From: Pseudonocardia lacus
GTDB lineage: Bacteria > Actinomycetota > Actinomycetes > Mycobacteriales > Pseudonocardiaceae
Assembly: GCF_018531445.1 (NCBI RefSeq)
Contig: NZ_JAHDTH010000002.1
Coordinates: 1-64,000, forward strand
DNA: 64,000 nucleotides
Direction of reading: 5' to 3'
Positions 8,231 through 18,060 of the stretch are shown in pieces. A model generated the notes under the pieces. It saw only the letters and a list, made by a program, of their open reading frames with translations, did not search any database and was not told where the DNA came from. Positions within the stretch are counted from its first letter, which is position 1, and every line of letters begins with the position of its first letter. Made by a program: the position numbers and the translations under genes.

Positions 8231-8827
8231 TCATCCGCCGTGGACTCCGGTGGCGGCGAGGTCGGCGGCGAGTCGTCGGATCGCGGTTCGCATGCACGAC
8301 TTCACGGTGTCCTCCGGGATGCCGAGGGCACGAGCAACGTCGCGATAGGTCAAGCCCCCGTAGTAGGCGAGCAGAAGCACCCTCCTGTTCACTTCCGGCA
8401 GCTGGTCGACCGCGGTCCGGACGGCGACATGGGCCGCGTCGCTGCTGATCGCGGCGCCGCTGACCGCGTCCTCGGCGCTGTCGACGTCGCGCCAGCGTTC
8501 GCGCACCAGTCTCTCCACTCGTTCGTGCTGCCCGCCGCTGCGGCGCAGCCAGTCCACGGCACGTCGTCGTGCCATGGCGGCGAGCCAGGCACGCAGCCCG
8601 CCACGCGCCGGGTCGTAGAGGTCGGGCTGCTCCCAGAGACGGACGAAGCTGTCTTCGGTGATCTGCTCCGCGGCGCGACGGTTGCCGGTGATGTGGAGGG
8701 CAAGACCGTAGACGGTGGCCGAATAGTCGTCGTAGATCCGCGCCAAGGCCAGATCGTCGCCGGCGCTCACCCGATGCAGGAGGTGCTCGACCAGCTGACG
8801 GTCCTCAACGCCCCAGATCTGCGCCAT
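8231..8827 (-). CDS. ECF-type RNA polymerase sigma factor (SigK-like)
   Basis: 198 aa. Region 2: 'AEQITEDSFVRLWEQP', 'RAWLAAMARRRAVDWLRRSG'. Region 4: 'LPEVNRRVLLLAYYGGLTYR', 'IPEDTVKSCMRTAIRRL'. It begins two bases after the stop of the upstream zinc-finger/MDMPI gene, so the probable anti-sigma gene comes first here, the reverse of the neighbouring module. The linker between regions 2 and 4 is longer than in its paralogue. Confidence 0.92.
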   Translation of the reverse strand: MAQIWGVEDRQLVEHLLHRVSAGDDLALARIYDDYSATVYGLALHITGNRRAAEQITEDSFVRLWEQPDLYDPARGGLRAWLAAMARRRAVDWLRRSGGQHERVERLVRERWRDVDSAEDAVSGAAISSDAAHVAVRTAVDQLPEVNRRVLLLAYYGGLTYRDVARALGIPEDTVKSCMRTAIRRLAADLAATGVHGG

Positions 8828-8829
8828 CG

Positions 8830-9831
8830 TCAGTCACACCCCAACATGCTCGCGACATCCAGGAGATCGACGGCCAGCGCTTCCTCACCGGTCACCTGGA
8901 GCACCACGTCGTGACGAGCGCGGCGCCCGGCCACCAGCCGGCAGAACGCAGCCATGTCCGTGTGGATGGTGACCGCCGCGTCCGCGTCCGGATCACCGTC
9001 GCCGAGCAGCATCCGCCACTCGGTCTCCTCGCCCGCCTCGCTGAGCCGCAGCCGGGCCACCTTGCCCGGATGGCCGCGGCCTGCCGCGATCATGGCGCCG
9101 GGCAGCAGCGCCACCGCCAGGTCGACGATCGACCGCAGGTGCCGCGAGGGCGGGGGTGGCCCCACCGACCGCAGGCTCGTCCGGACGTCGTCGGTGTGGA
9201 TCCAGGTCTCGAAGGCCCGCTGCACCATGCCCTCCCGCATCGACCGGTACACCGGGCTACGCCCGGCCAGTCGAACGGGTCGTTCCAGCTCGCGCGGTGA
9301 CCTGGACCCCAGGTGCGTGACCAGGCTGGACGACTGCGAACGCCACTGCTCGTGCGCCGCCAGAGGGTCCGACCCGGGTTCGACCGTCGGCCCACCGACC
9401 GGAGTCGAGGTGAACGGCTGCAGATCGGCCAGCACCATCGCGTCGTTGCCCGCCAGATGCCTGACCAGGCCAGTGACGTCACCGTGCCGCGGGACGGGCG
9501 TACGCCACTGCGCAGGCGTCAGGTTTCCGAGCAACGCATCGAGCGTGCGCACCTGCAGCAGGTAGGGGTCGATCACCTCTGTCCTCAGCCGATGTGGGTC
9601 CCATCGACGCGCCCGGGCCTCGGTCAACGCCCGGGAGCGCAACGATGCTGGTGGCCTCATCGCTGTAGCCACCCCCAACCACCCGGCTGTCCGGTCGATG
9701 AGGTCCTGGTCGGCGACGCACCGGGGACAGCCGGTGACGTGCTCCCTCATGGCGGCAGCTTCTTCCACCGAGCAGGCACCGACCATCCAGGCAGCGAGGT
9801 CACCGCCACGTCCGCAGTCGCTTGCGCGCAT
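8830..9831 (-). CDS. Putative anti-sigma factor: zinc-finger plus MDMPI fusion
   Basis: 333 aa. The N-terminus has an anti-sigma zinc-binding signature, His31-x3-Cys35-x2-Cys38 in 'MREHVTGCPRC'. An MDMPI/DinB-like region follows ('VPRHGDVTGLVRHLAGNDAM', 'AFETWIHTDDVRTSLRSVG') and an MDMPI C-terminal domain that ends in Asp. It is the first gene of an operon with the sigma factor 2 bases downstream. Anti-sigma function is inferred from the zinc motif and the coupling. Confidence 0.78.
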   Translation of the reverse strand: MRASDCGRGGDLAAWMVGACSVEEAAAMREHVTGCPRCVADQDLIDRTAGWLGVATAMRPPASLRSRALTEARARRWDPHRLRTEVIDPYLLQVRTLDALLGNLTPAQWRTPVPRHGDVTGLVRHLAGNDAMVLADLQPFTSTPVGGPTVEPGSDPLAAHEQWRSQSSSLVTHLGSRSPRELERPVRLAGRSPVYRSMREGMVQRAFETWIHTDDVRTSLRSVGPPPPSRHLRSIVDLAVALLPGAMIAAGRGHPGKVARLRLSEAGEETEWRMLLGDGDPDADAAVTIHTDMAAFCRLVAGRRARHDVVLQVTGEEALAVDLLDVASMLGCD

Positions 9832-10063
9832 CCCGATCCGTCCCCCTGCCGCGTCCGCCCTGCACCCACGGCGCTGCCGTCCGTGGTCCTACGGTCCCGC
9901 CCTGACACGAGTACGGCGCCGAGCGCGGCGACGGATCACTCCGGACCGCAAACTCTTCGGGGGAGCACCGCTTCCCCGACCTGTCCCCGTCGTGGCCGTC
10001 AGGCAGAAACGTCTACTTCCCGCCGGCGCGGTGACGAGAACCCCGACCGGCAGCCCCGATGGC

Positions 10064-10747
10064 TCACACCGGTGGCGGCGGGGCAGCCCTGCGCAGCACC
10101 CGCGCCACCTCGTCGGTGACGCCCGCGTCCGCCGGGTGGCTGCTGGTGAGGAGCAGACCGAGCACGGTCTGTCCACCGCCGTACATGTGCGCGGTCGCGG
10201 TCGGATCGGCGCCGCGATCGAGCAGGAGCTGCGCCATGTCGGCGGCGTTGGCGGGTACCCGCTGGCGGTGGGTCTCCACGCCGTTGGCGGCCAGGTAGTG
10301 CAGCAACGTGGCACCGTGCCCCCAGTGCGACCGCGCCGTGACCAGCCCGGGGTGTTGATCCAGGAGGCCCGCCACAGCCTCCCGGTCGCCGGACAGGACG
10401 GCCTCGACACACCGCTCGAAGTCCGGTGCGGGCTCCACGGGCTGCGCGGCCAGCGCCGCCGCCCAGTCCGGATACCCGTGGCCGCGGGCCACCGTGTCCC
10501 GGTAGTCCCGGTCGGACAACTCGACCGCCCACACCGCGTCCGCCCGACCGGCCAGATCCGGGTGCCAGTTCGACAGCTCGACCCGGGCTCCGGGGTGGTG
10601 GCTGCGGTGACCGGCGGCCACGCGGTCGGCGAGCAGGCGCAGGTGTTCCAGGCCACCGCGGCGAGCCGCCTGCGCACCGAGCAACCCGTCGTACAGCGCG
10701 CACACGGCGGCGACACCGGGATGGACGTGGACGGCCACCGGGGTCAC
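10064..10747 (-). CDS. Ankyrin-repeat protein
   Basis: 227 aa from GTG 10747. The C-terminal half holds ankyrin units: 'SGDREAVAGLLDQHPGLV', 'GATLLHYLAANGVE', 'ADMAQLLLDRGADPTATAHM', 'TVLGLLLTSSHP'. The N-terminus ('ELSDRDYRDTVARGHGYPDW') is of unknown fold. It probably mediates protein-protein contact. The start is uncertain; a 16-codon frame with a good ribosome site ends in a GTGA overlap with this GTG. The 232 bases upstream of the sigma module (9832-10063) lie downstream of this gene and hold no gene that I can see. Confidence 0.7.
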   Translation of the reverse strand: MTPVAVHVHPGVAAVCALYDGLLGAQAARRGGLEHLRLLADRVAAGHRSHHPGARVELSNWHPDLAGRADAVWAVELSDRDYRDTVARGHGYPDWAAALAAQPVEPAPDFERCVEAVLSGDREAVAGLLDQHPGLVTARSHWGHGATLLHYLAANGVETHRQRVPANAADMAQLLLDRGADPTATAHMYGGGQTVLGLLLTSSHPADAGVTDEVARVLRRAAPPPPV

Positions 10748-10794
10748 GGGCGGTGCGCGACGGCGGGCCCGCGGGCGGGCTCCTGCTCGGACAT
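10744..10794 (-). CDS. Possible 16-aa upstream peptide coupled to the ankyrin gene
   Basis: ATG at 10794 is preceded by GAGGA at a spacing of about 8 bases and opens MSEQEPARGPAVAHRP. Its TGA overlaps the GTG of the ankyrin gene (GTGA). It could be a translated leader, or it may mean that the ankyrin start is set wrongly. Confidence 0.25.
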   Translation of the reverse strand: MSEQEPARGPAVAHRP

Positions 10795-10874
10795 GCGGCC
10801 ATCCTCGGAGGTCGGGACCGCGTTCGACAAGCTCGGGACGGCACCGATGCCCAGGCACATCAGGGATCACCAGC

Positions 10875-13348
10875 TCACGTCTCGGCGAGAGCGTCCACCG
10901 GCGTCGCCCGGGCCGCGCGCCGGCCGGGCAGGACCGAAGCGAGGACACCGGCGGCGACGGCCACGACGGCCACCCCGAGCGTCTGCGGCACCGACATGGC
11001 GAACTGCGGGTTCGCCATGTTCAGTTCGCCGCTGACCGCGTGGTTGCCGACCCAGCCGAAGAACGTCCCGATGGCGATGCCGACGGCGGTACCGGCCAGG
11101 CTGAGCAGGGCCGCCTCGATGGCGAGCATCCGGCGCAGCTGCCGGCGCTGCAGCCCGAGGGCGCGCAGCAGCGCGGACTCGCGGGTGCGCTCCAGCACCG
11201 ACAGACCGAGGGTGTTGCCGACGCCGACGAGCGCGATCAGGACCGCCACCGCGAGCAGCATGGTGGTCATCGCCAACAGCCGGTCCAGGGCCGTGTGGTA
11301 GATCAGCTTGCCCGTCAGCCCACCGCCGACCTCCGCGCCGGTGAGAGGTTCGGCGACGGTGCGCAGCTGCGACCGCAGCTCCGTGATGTCGGCTCCCGGT
11401 CGGGCCTTCGCCCACACCGTGCCGACCGCGGCACCGCCGTCGAGGATCGAGAGCACCTGGGGCGCGACGATCAGCGAGTCGGCGCCTGCGAGGTGGTCGG
11501 CCCGGATCGGCAAGGTGACCGACCCCGACCGGCCGGTGACGGTGACCGGAGCGCCGTCCCGGATGCCCTCGTCCGCGAGCAGGTACGGATCGGCGAGGAC
11601 GACATCGGCGGTGATCGGCGGGTGCGGTGCCGACGACACGGCCATCGCGTCGGCGTCGGGACTCAGCGCCCGGACGGGCTTCGGTCCCTCGCGGCCTTCG
11701 ACGGTGACGCCCATCGAGCGCACCCCCGCGGCGTCGGCGATCCCGACGACCGCGGCGATGTCGTCCACCGTGCGGGTCGGCAGCGGCCCGTCGAACATCG
11801 ACACGGTGACGTCGACCGGGAAGCGGGCGTCGAGGTTGGCGTCGGCCGTCGCCTTCATGCTCGCGGCGCCGACCTGGAGGGCGACGACCAGCCCGACGGC
11901 GAGGATCAGCGCGGCGCCGGTCGCGGCCGCCCGGCCGGGGTTGCGCACCGCGTTGTCGGCGGCCAGCCGCGCGGTCGGGCCCGTACGGCGCAGGGCCGAA
12001 CCCAGGCCGCGCAGCAGCGGGGGCAGGTACAGCCCGACGGCCGAGAGCAGCCCGACGGCGCACACGAACGACCCGGCCAGGGAGTACGGCAGCGCGAAGG
12101 CGGTGCCGGTGGAGCCGAGACCGATGCCGGTCAGCCCGAGGGCGACCAGGGCCAGCGGCGCGGCCCGCCGGACGAGCGACGTCCGGCGCCCGATCGCGTC
12201 GCCGGCGACGGTGCGCAGCGCCTCCAGCGGCGCGATCCCGGCCGCCCGCCGCGCCGGCACCAGCACCGACAGCACCGCGATCGCGAGCCCGGTGGCGGCG
12301 ACGGCGATCACCTGCCCGACCGGCACGGAGAGCGGCTGGCTCAGCACGACCGCGACGACGGCCGCGAGCGCCACGCCGAGCCCGACGCCGAGCAGCGAGC
12401 CGGTGATGCCGATCGCGGTCGCCTCGACGAGCAGTCCCCTCCGGATCTGGCGGCGTTCGGCGCCGACCGCCCGGAGCAGCCCGATCTGCCGGCGCCGCTG
12501 CGCGACCAGGATCAGGAACGTGTTCACGATCATGATGCCGCCGACCAGCAGGGCGACCGCGCCGAAGAGCAGGAACAGGAGCTCGAAGATGAACAGGCCC
12601 GTCCGCTGGGAGATGAGGCGCTGGACCATCGCCGAGGACGTCTCCACCCGGTCGCCGCCGGCCACCGCCGCGACCCGTTCGGCGAGCCGCTCCGGCGAGA
12701 CCGTGCCGTCGCCGATGACGAGGATCTCCGTCTGGCCGGAGGTGCGGATCGAGTCCGCAGCGGTGTAGAACGACGGCGCGACGAAGGAGGTCAGCGTCAG
12801 CCCCGACAGCAGCGAGTCGCCCTCGTGGGTGAGGCCGCTGACGGTCAGCGTCGCGGACGACACCCTGTCGTTGATCGTGACCCGGTCGCCGACGCCCAGG
12901 TTGAGCTGCCGCGCGGTGACGGCGCCGAGCGCGATCTCCGCGGGCCCTTCGGGCCAGCGCCCCTCGGCCAGGTCTGTCCAGCGCAGCTCCGGGTTGGCCG
13001 GGACCGACTGCTGCTGCACCCAGTCGGAGGTGCCGGTCACCCAGCCGCGGGAGAGGAAGCTGAGGTCGGCCGAGGCGACCCCGGCCACGTCGGCGACCCC
13101 GGCGACCAGGCCGGCCTGCGCGGCCGGGTCGCCGGTGCCCACGATGACCACGACGTCGGCCTCGGCGACCCGGGCGATGAGGCCGCGCTCGAACGATGCC
13201 TCCTCGCCGGCGAGGACGCTCACGGAGGCGGTGAGGTAGCCGACGCTGATCATGATGGCGACGACGACCGCCACCACCCGGCGCGGGTTGAGGCGCAGCT
13301 CGGCGAGCGCGTTGCGGGCCATCGGGAAGCGGGTCGCGGCACCGGTGG

Positions 13349-13352
<4 letters not shown>
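10875..13352 (-). CDS. FtsX/MacB-type ABC transporter permease
   Basis: 825 aa. The N-terminal transmembrane helix 'VVAVVVAIMISVGYLTASVS' precedes a long periplasmic-type domain; an FtsX block follows ('LLFGAVALLVGGIMIVNTFL', 'QRRRQIGLLRAVGAERRQIR'). The architecture repeats in the C-terminal half ('LIALVGVGNTLGLSVLERTR', 'ESALLRALGLQRRQLRRML'). This two-block form is typical of actinobacterial exporters of peptides, lipoproteins or antibiotics. The ATG overlaps the stop of the ATPase gene (ATGA). Substrate unknown. Confidence 0.93.
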
Positions 13353-14149
<797 letters not shown>

Positions 14150-14176
14150 CGCGTCGCAACGTATGCAGCCCCCGTC

Positions 14177-14230
14177 CGGACCGGATCGGTCCGCGGTCCC
14201 GTACTCGGAACTGCGGCTCCGACCGTGGTC
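14177..14230 (-). promoter_or_regulatory. Operator-like sites upstream of the ABC exporter
   Basis: CGGACCG-GAT-CGGTCCG (14177-14193) is a perfect 7-bp-arm dyad 28-44 bases upstream of the ATPase ATG. CTCCGACCGTGGTC (14217-14230) is a 14-mer repeated in inverse orientation at 16166-16179, upstream of the histidine kinase. These are candidate binding sites for the NarL-type regulator encoded between them. Confidence 0.45.
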
Positions 14231-14279
14231 GTAGGGCAGCGTCGGGGCGGCTCGATCGCGGGAGGACGTGACGGGGGGA

Positions 14280-14945
14280 CTACGGGCGGTCCGGGGTGGC
14301 CACGCCGGCCTCGAACGCGAAGAGCACCAGGGCGACCCGGTCGCGGCACTGCAGCTTCGACAGCAGGTTGCCGATGTGGGTCTTCACCGTGGCCTCGGCC
14401 ATGTGCAGCCGGGTCGCGATCTCGGCGTTGGTGGCGCCGGACGCGATCGCGCCGAGCACCTCGACCTCCCGGGCCGTGATCAGCCCGAGGCGTTCGTCGG
14501 GGACGGCCGGCCCGACCGGCAACCGATCGACGAAGTGGGCGATCAGCCGCCGGGTCGCGGACGGCGCGACGACCGAGCCGCCTGCGGCGACGCCGCGGAC
14601 CGCGGCCAGCAGCTCCTCCTGGCGGGCGTCCTTGAGCAGGAACCCGGCCGCGCCGACGCGCAGGGCCGCGAAGACGTACTCGTCCAGGTCGAACGTGGTC
14701 AGCACGAGCACCCGCGCCGGGTGCCCGAGCCGGGTCAACCGCCTGGTCGCCTCGACGCCGTCCATGACCGGCATCCGGATGTCCATCAGCACCACGTCGG
14801 CGTCGACGCCCTGCAGCTCGGCGACTGCTTCCCGGCCGTCACCGGCCTCGCCCACCACGGTCAGGTCGTCCTGCGACTCGATCATCATCCGCAGCCCGTC
14901 GCGGACCAGCCGCTGGTCGTCGACGAGGAAGGTGCGCAGCGTCAT
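14280..14945 (-). CDS. NarL/FixJ-family response regulator
   Basis: 221 aa. Receiver domain with acidic pair 'LVDDQ' and phospho-acceptor Asp55 in 'LMDIRMP'; C-terminal LuxR-type HTH 'LITAREVEVLGAIASGATNA' to 'ATVKTHIGNLLSKLQ'. The ATG overlaps the stop of the histidine kinase gene (14942-14945), so the pair is co-translated. Probable target: the ABC exporter 130 bases downstream and its own operon. Confidence 0.96.
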   Translation of the reverse strand: MTLRTFLVDDQRLVRDGLRMMIESQDDLTVVGEAGDGREAVAELQGVDADVVLMDIRMPVMDGVEATRRLTRLGHPARVLVLTTFDLDEYVFAALRVGAAGFLLKDARQEELLAAVRGVAAGGSVVAPSATRRLIAHFVDRLPVGPAVPDERLGLITAREVEVLGAIASGATNAEIATRLHMAEATVKTHIGNLLSKLQCRDRVALVLFAFEAGVATPDRP

Positions 14946-16126
14946 CCGCCCGCCGGTGCCGTCGCGTGGTGCACCGGCAGGATCGCGTGCACCTCGAAGC
15001 CGCCGCCCGCGCGGGGGCCGGCGGACAGGGTGCCGTCGTGCAGCTGGACCCGCTCCCGCATCGCCGCCAGGCCTGTGCCCCGGCCGTCGGTGGTCGACGC
15101 CGCGCCGTACCCGTCATCGCGGACGACGAGGTCGATGGCCCGCTCGCCGATGTCGAGCCGCACGTCGACCGCGGCCTCGGGTCCGGCGTGCCGCAGCACG
15201 TTGGTCAGGCTCTCCTGGACCAGGCGGTACACCGTCATCCCGGCCACCGGACCGACCCGTCGCCGGTTGCCCACGACCCGCAGCCGGACCCGGCCGTCGA
15301 GCCGGGACACCAGGTCGTCGACGTCGCCGATCCCGGGCGCCGGTCGGTAGCCCGTTCCCGGCTGGTCGGTCGCCGCCGGTCCGTCACCGCGCAGCATCGC
15401 GACCAGCTCCCGCAGGTCGTCCAGGGCGTCGCGGGCCGTCTCCGCGATGGTCTCCAGTATCTCCGGCGCACGGTGCGGGTACCGCGCCGTCAGCGCCCGG
15501 CCGCCCTCGGCGTGGACCGCGACGACCGACAGCGAGTGCGCGACGATGTCGTGGACCTCGCGGGCCACCGCGATGCGTTCCTCGGCCGCCGCCGCCTGCA
15601 CGGCGCGTTGGTGCTCGACGTGCTCCAGCCGTCGCCGCTCGGCCCGCTCGCGCTCCCGCTGCGCCTCCTGCTCCTGGCGGTCGCGGCCGCGCCGGCCGGC
15701 GATGAACGCGGCGACGACGATCCCGGCGTACCCCGCCACGGTCGTCACCCAGAGGGCTGCGGTCGCCTCCTCCGGTCGGCCGGTCAACCAGCGGGCCGGC
15801 CCCAGAACGGCGCCGACCAGCGCGAAGGCCAGCCCGATCCGTGCTTCGGCCGTCGTCGACCAGCGGGCGAGGCTGTGCACCAGGATCGGCACGGCCACCA
15901 CCGCGACCGTCGGGTCCTGCTGCGTGACGACGTGGACCAGCGCCGCGACCGTCAGCGTGGCGAGCGCGACCCGCGGGTGCGCCCGACTGACCACCAGCGG
16001 CGCACACATGCCGAGCACGACAGCCATGACCCCCGGCCGCGGGTACGCGAAGACGAGGCTCACCATCGCGACGCCCAGCGCGAGCCCGGCGTCCCGGAGC
16101 AGCGTGGAGCGGTCGGGAGTACGCAT
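14942..16126 (-). CDS. Sensor histidine kinase (HisKA_3, NarX/DesK-like)
   Basis: 394 aa. Four to five hydrophobic segments occupy residues about 10-145, then a coiled-coil linker rich in R/E/Q (about 148-180), then HisKA_3 with phospho-His192 in 'AREVHDIVAHSLSVV'. The HATPase domain shows 'VQESLTNVLRHAG', 'VRDDGYGA' and 'GTGLAAMRERV'. The short extracytoplasmic loops suggest sensing in the membrane, as in kinases that guard against cell-envelope antibiotics; that role is inference. Confidence 0.95.
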   Translation of the reverse strand: MRTPDRSTLLRDAGLALGVAMVSLVFAYPRPGVMAVVLGMCAPLVVSRAHPRVALATLTVAALVHVVTQQDPTVAVVAVPILVHSLARWSTTAEARIGLAFALVGAVLGPARWLTGRPEEATAALWVTTVAGYAGIVVAAFIAGRRGRDRQEQEAQRERERAERRRLEHVEHQRAVQAAAAEERIAVAREVHDIVAHSLSVVAVHAEGGRALTARYPHRAPEILETIAETARDALDDLRELVAMLRGDGPAATDQPGTGYRPAPGIGDVDDLVSRLDGRVRLRVVGNRRRVGPVAGMTVYRLVQESLTNVLRHAGPEAAVDVRLDIGERAIDLVVRDDGYGAASTTDGRGTGLAAMRERVQLHDGTLSAGPRAGGGFEVHAILPVHHATAPAGG

Positions 16127-16165
16127 GACGCCCCACGGTAGGCACTCCGGTGCGGCCCGCCATCA

Positions 16166-16210
16166 GACCACGGTCGGAGATCGCACAGCGCAACTCCGAC
16201 ACGCGTGGTC
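16166..16210. promoter_or_regulatory. Large inverted repeat upstream of the histidine kinase gene
   Basis: GACCACGGTCGGAG (16166-16179) and CTCCGACACGCGTGGTC (16194-16210) form arms GACCAC-g-GTCGGAG and CTCCGAC-acgc-GTGGTC around a 14-base centre, 40-84 bases upstream of the kinase ATG. The left arm is identical to the 14-mer upstream of the ABC exporter. Confidence 0.5.
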
Positions 16211-16235
16211 AGCGATGCCCGGACACCGCTCACGC

Positions 16236-16490
16236 TCAGTCCAGCCAGAGCACCACGAGGATGTCGACTCGTCGCTGGTCTTCCAGGACGAGGTAGACGA
16301 TGTCGCCTTCGCTGCGCGGACCGAACGTCAAGGCCCGCATCGGGCTGTCCGGACTGCCCCGGTGGTACGGCGCACCGTTCCACGGAGCGACCTCCAGCAT
16401 CGTGCGAGCCTCGGCGAACGCGGCCAGCGCGGCCGCGGGGAGCGCGTCGACCTGCGGCTGGGACTGCTCGTCCGTGGTGACCCGGTACAC
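16236..16490 (-). CDS. RelE/ParE-like toxin
   Basis: 84 aa, GTG start. The order of elements is that of a small RelE/ParE fold: 'LPAAALAAFAEARTMLEVAP', 'GPRSEGDIVYLVLEDQRRVD' and a short 'ILVVLWLD' tail. The central 'YHRGSPDSPMRALTFGP' fits actinobacterial relatives. It starts 3 bases after the stop of the DUF6247-like gene, an antitoxin-first operon. Toxicity is inferred from fold and context. Confidence 0.6.
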   Translation of the reverse strand: MYRVTTDEQSQPQVDALPAAALAAFAEARTMLEVAPWNGAPYHRGSPDSPMRALTFGPRSEGDIVYLVLEDQRRVDILVVLWLD

Positions 16491-16493
16491 GGG

Positions 16494-16838
16494 TCAGAGA
16501 CCGAGCCGCGCCTTCGTCCGGGACAGGGGTTCATCGGCCTCGCCGGGCTCGCCGGTGAGCTTGAGCGCGGCTCGCCGGTACATGGCGCGGTGCGCCTCGG
16601 CACCTGATGCCACCGTCAGCCGGGCCACGCGACGCCACGACGCCAGGGTCTCCAGAACCTCTGAGAGGTCCAGCGTCTCGATCGCCCTGGACATCACCGA
16701 GCGCCACTCGCGGTCGAACTCCGCAGCCTCCTCGGGGATGAGCGCGGCGCGCACCTCTGCCGGGGACGCATCCACGAACGTCCGCCCCCGACCGGTCCGG
16801 GACCCCGGATGCGGCGGTGGCGTCGGCTCAGCGGTCAC
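16494..16838 (-). CDS. DUF6247-like protein, probable antitoxin
   Basis: 114 aa, GTG start. 'ALIPEEAAEFDREWRSVMSR' and 'ETLASWRRVARLTVASG' match my recall of the DUF6247 family, which often precedes RelE-like genes in actinobacteria. The N-terminal 20 residues are Pro/Gly/Arg-rich and probably disordered. It likely binds the toxin encoded downstream and its own promoter. Confidence 0.6.
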   Translation of the reverse strand: MTAEPTPPPHPGSRTGRGRTFVDASPAEVRAALIPEEAAEFDREWRSVMSRAIETLDLSEVLETLASWRRVARLTVASGAEAHRAMYRRAALKLTGEPGEADEPLSRTKARLGL

Positions 16839-16995
16839 GCAGCCACCGTACCGCGCTCACAGAGCTGAGTTGATGCTTCGATCCGACGCCGACTCGACAG
16901 CGGAAATGAAGCTCCTCGCGCACAGCGGCCCGGTGCCGCAGCCGGGCGTGCCGAAACCTACTCTCGGAAGCTCCCAGCCGGTCGGGGGTGATGGG

Positions 16996-17988
16996 GTGCG
17001 TGTCGGGGCGACGCTGCGGGCGGCGTCGGCCGGGGCGGTGGCCGCGGCCGCGTTCGACGTCCTGGCGTGGCGGCGCCGGCGGCAGCGGGTCGAGCGGGCG
17101 TTCCGCCGCGCCCCCACGTCCCGTGGGCCGGTGCCCTACCTCGATCTCGGCCCGCGCGACGGACCGGTCGTGCTGTTCAGCCCCGGCGGCGGCTCCGGGG
17201 TCGACCTCGTCCACGCCTACCCGTGGCTGCCCGCGGCCGGCTACCGGGTGATCTCGGTGAGCCGGCCCGGCTACTACGGCGTGCCGCTGTCCGGTGCCGA
17301 CGACCCGGGAACGCAGGCCGACCTCTATGCGGAGGTCCTGTCCTCCACTGGGGTGCGGGGGCCGGTGCACGTGTTCGGTGTCTCGGCCGGTGGCCCGGCC
17401 GCGCTGCTGCACGCCGCCCGGCACCCGACCCGCTCGCTGGTGCTGTGGTGCGCGGTCACCGGGCCCTACGCCCCCGCCTCCGCGGCGGTGGAGTCGCCGC
17501 TGGGCCGGTTGGTGCTGTCGCCGCGCGGCCAGGTCCTGCTGTCCTGGCTGCTGGCCCGCACCACCCGCGCGGCGCCGGCGTTCGCGCTGACCTCGTTCCT
17601 GCGCACCGAGAGCAGCCTCGACGCCGCCGCCATCCGCGAGGTCGCGCGGTACGTCCACGGCGACGACGCCCAGCGCGAGTCGTTCGCCGCACTGATCGAC
17701 TCCACGACCCCGATGAGCCGGCTCTACCCGGGCATGATGGACGAGCTGCGGGCCTTCGCCGAGCCCTGGCGCGTCCCGTGGTCGCAGATCCGCGCGCCGG
17801 TGCTCGCCGTGCACTCCGAAGCCGACGGCGACGTCCCGGTCGCGCACGTCGAACGCCTGCGCGCGGAGTTGCCCGATGCGCGGGTGCTGACGCCGCGAGC
17901 CGGGGGGCACCTGGTGTGGTTGGGCCCGGAGGGCCCGTCGGTCGTGCGGGCCACGCTCGACCACCTCGCCGCCGCCGACGACGGGTGA
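16996..17988 (+). CDS. Alpha/beta hydrolase
   Basis: 330 aa from GTG 16996, preceded by GGGGGTGATG; in-frame ATGs at 16873 and 16906 would add up to 41 residues without visible conservation. A short N-terminal hydrophobic segment ('ASAGAVAAAAFDVLAW') may anchor it. Nucleophile elbow G-V-S-A-G in 'VHVFGVSAGGPAALLHAA'; oxyanion-type 'FSPGGGSG'; acid Asp in 'HSEADGDVP' and His in 'PRAGGHLVWLGPE'. Substrate unknown. Confidence 0.88.
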   Translation: MRVGATLRAASAGAVAAAAFDVLAWRRRRQRVERAFRRAPTSRGPVPYLDLGPRDGPVVLFSPGGGSGVDLVHAYPWLPAAGYRVISVSRPGYYGVPLSGADDPGTQADLYAEVLSSTGVRGPVHVFGVSAGGPAALLHAARHPTRSLVLWCAVTGPYAPASAAVESPLGRLVLSPRGQVLLSWLLARTTRAAPAFALTSFLRTESSLDAAAIREVARYVHGDDAQRESFAALIDSTTPMSRLYPGMMDELRAFAEPWRVPWSQIRAPVLAVHSEADGDVPVAHVERLRAELPDARVLTPRAGGHLVWLGPEGPSVVRATLDHLAAADDG

Positions 17989-18060
17989 ACGGCGCGCGCT
18001 CCACGACACCTCCGGCGGGTGATGATCGACGGCGGTCGCTGTCGCCCAGCTGCCCCAGGT

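Noticed and set aside
16236-16838. RelE-like/DUF6247 pair as a new type of system
   Set aside because: The layout is that of an ordinary type II toxin-antitoxin operon; nothing in the sequence suggests a new mechanism.
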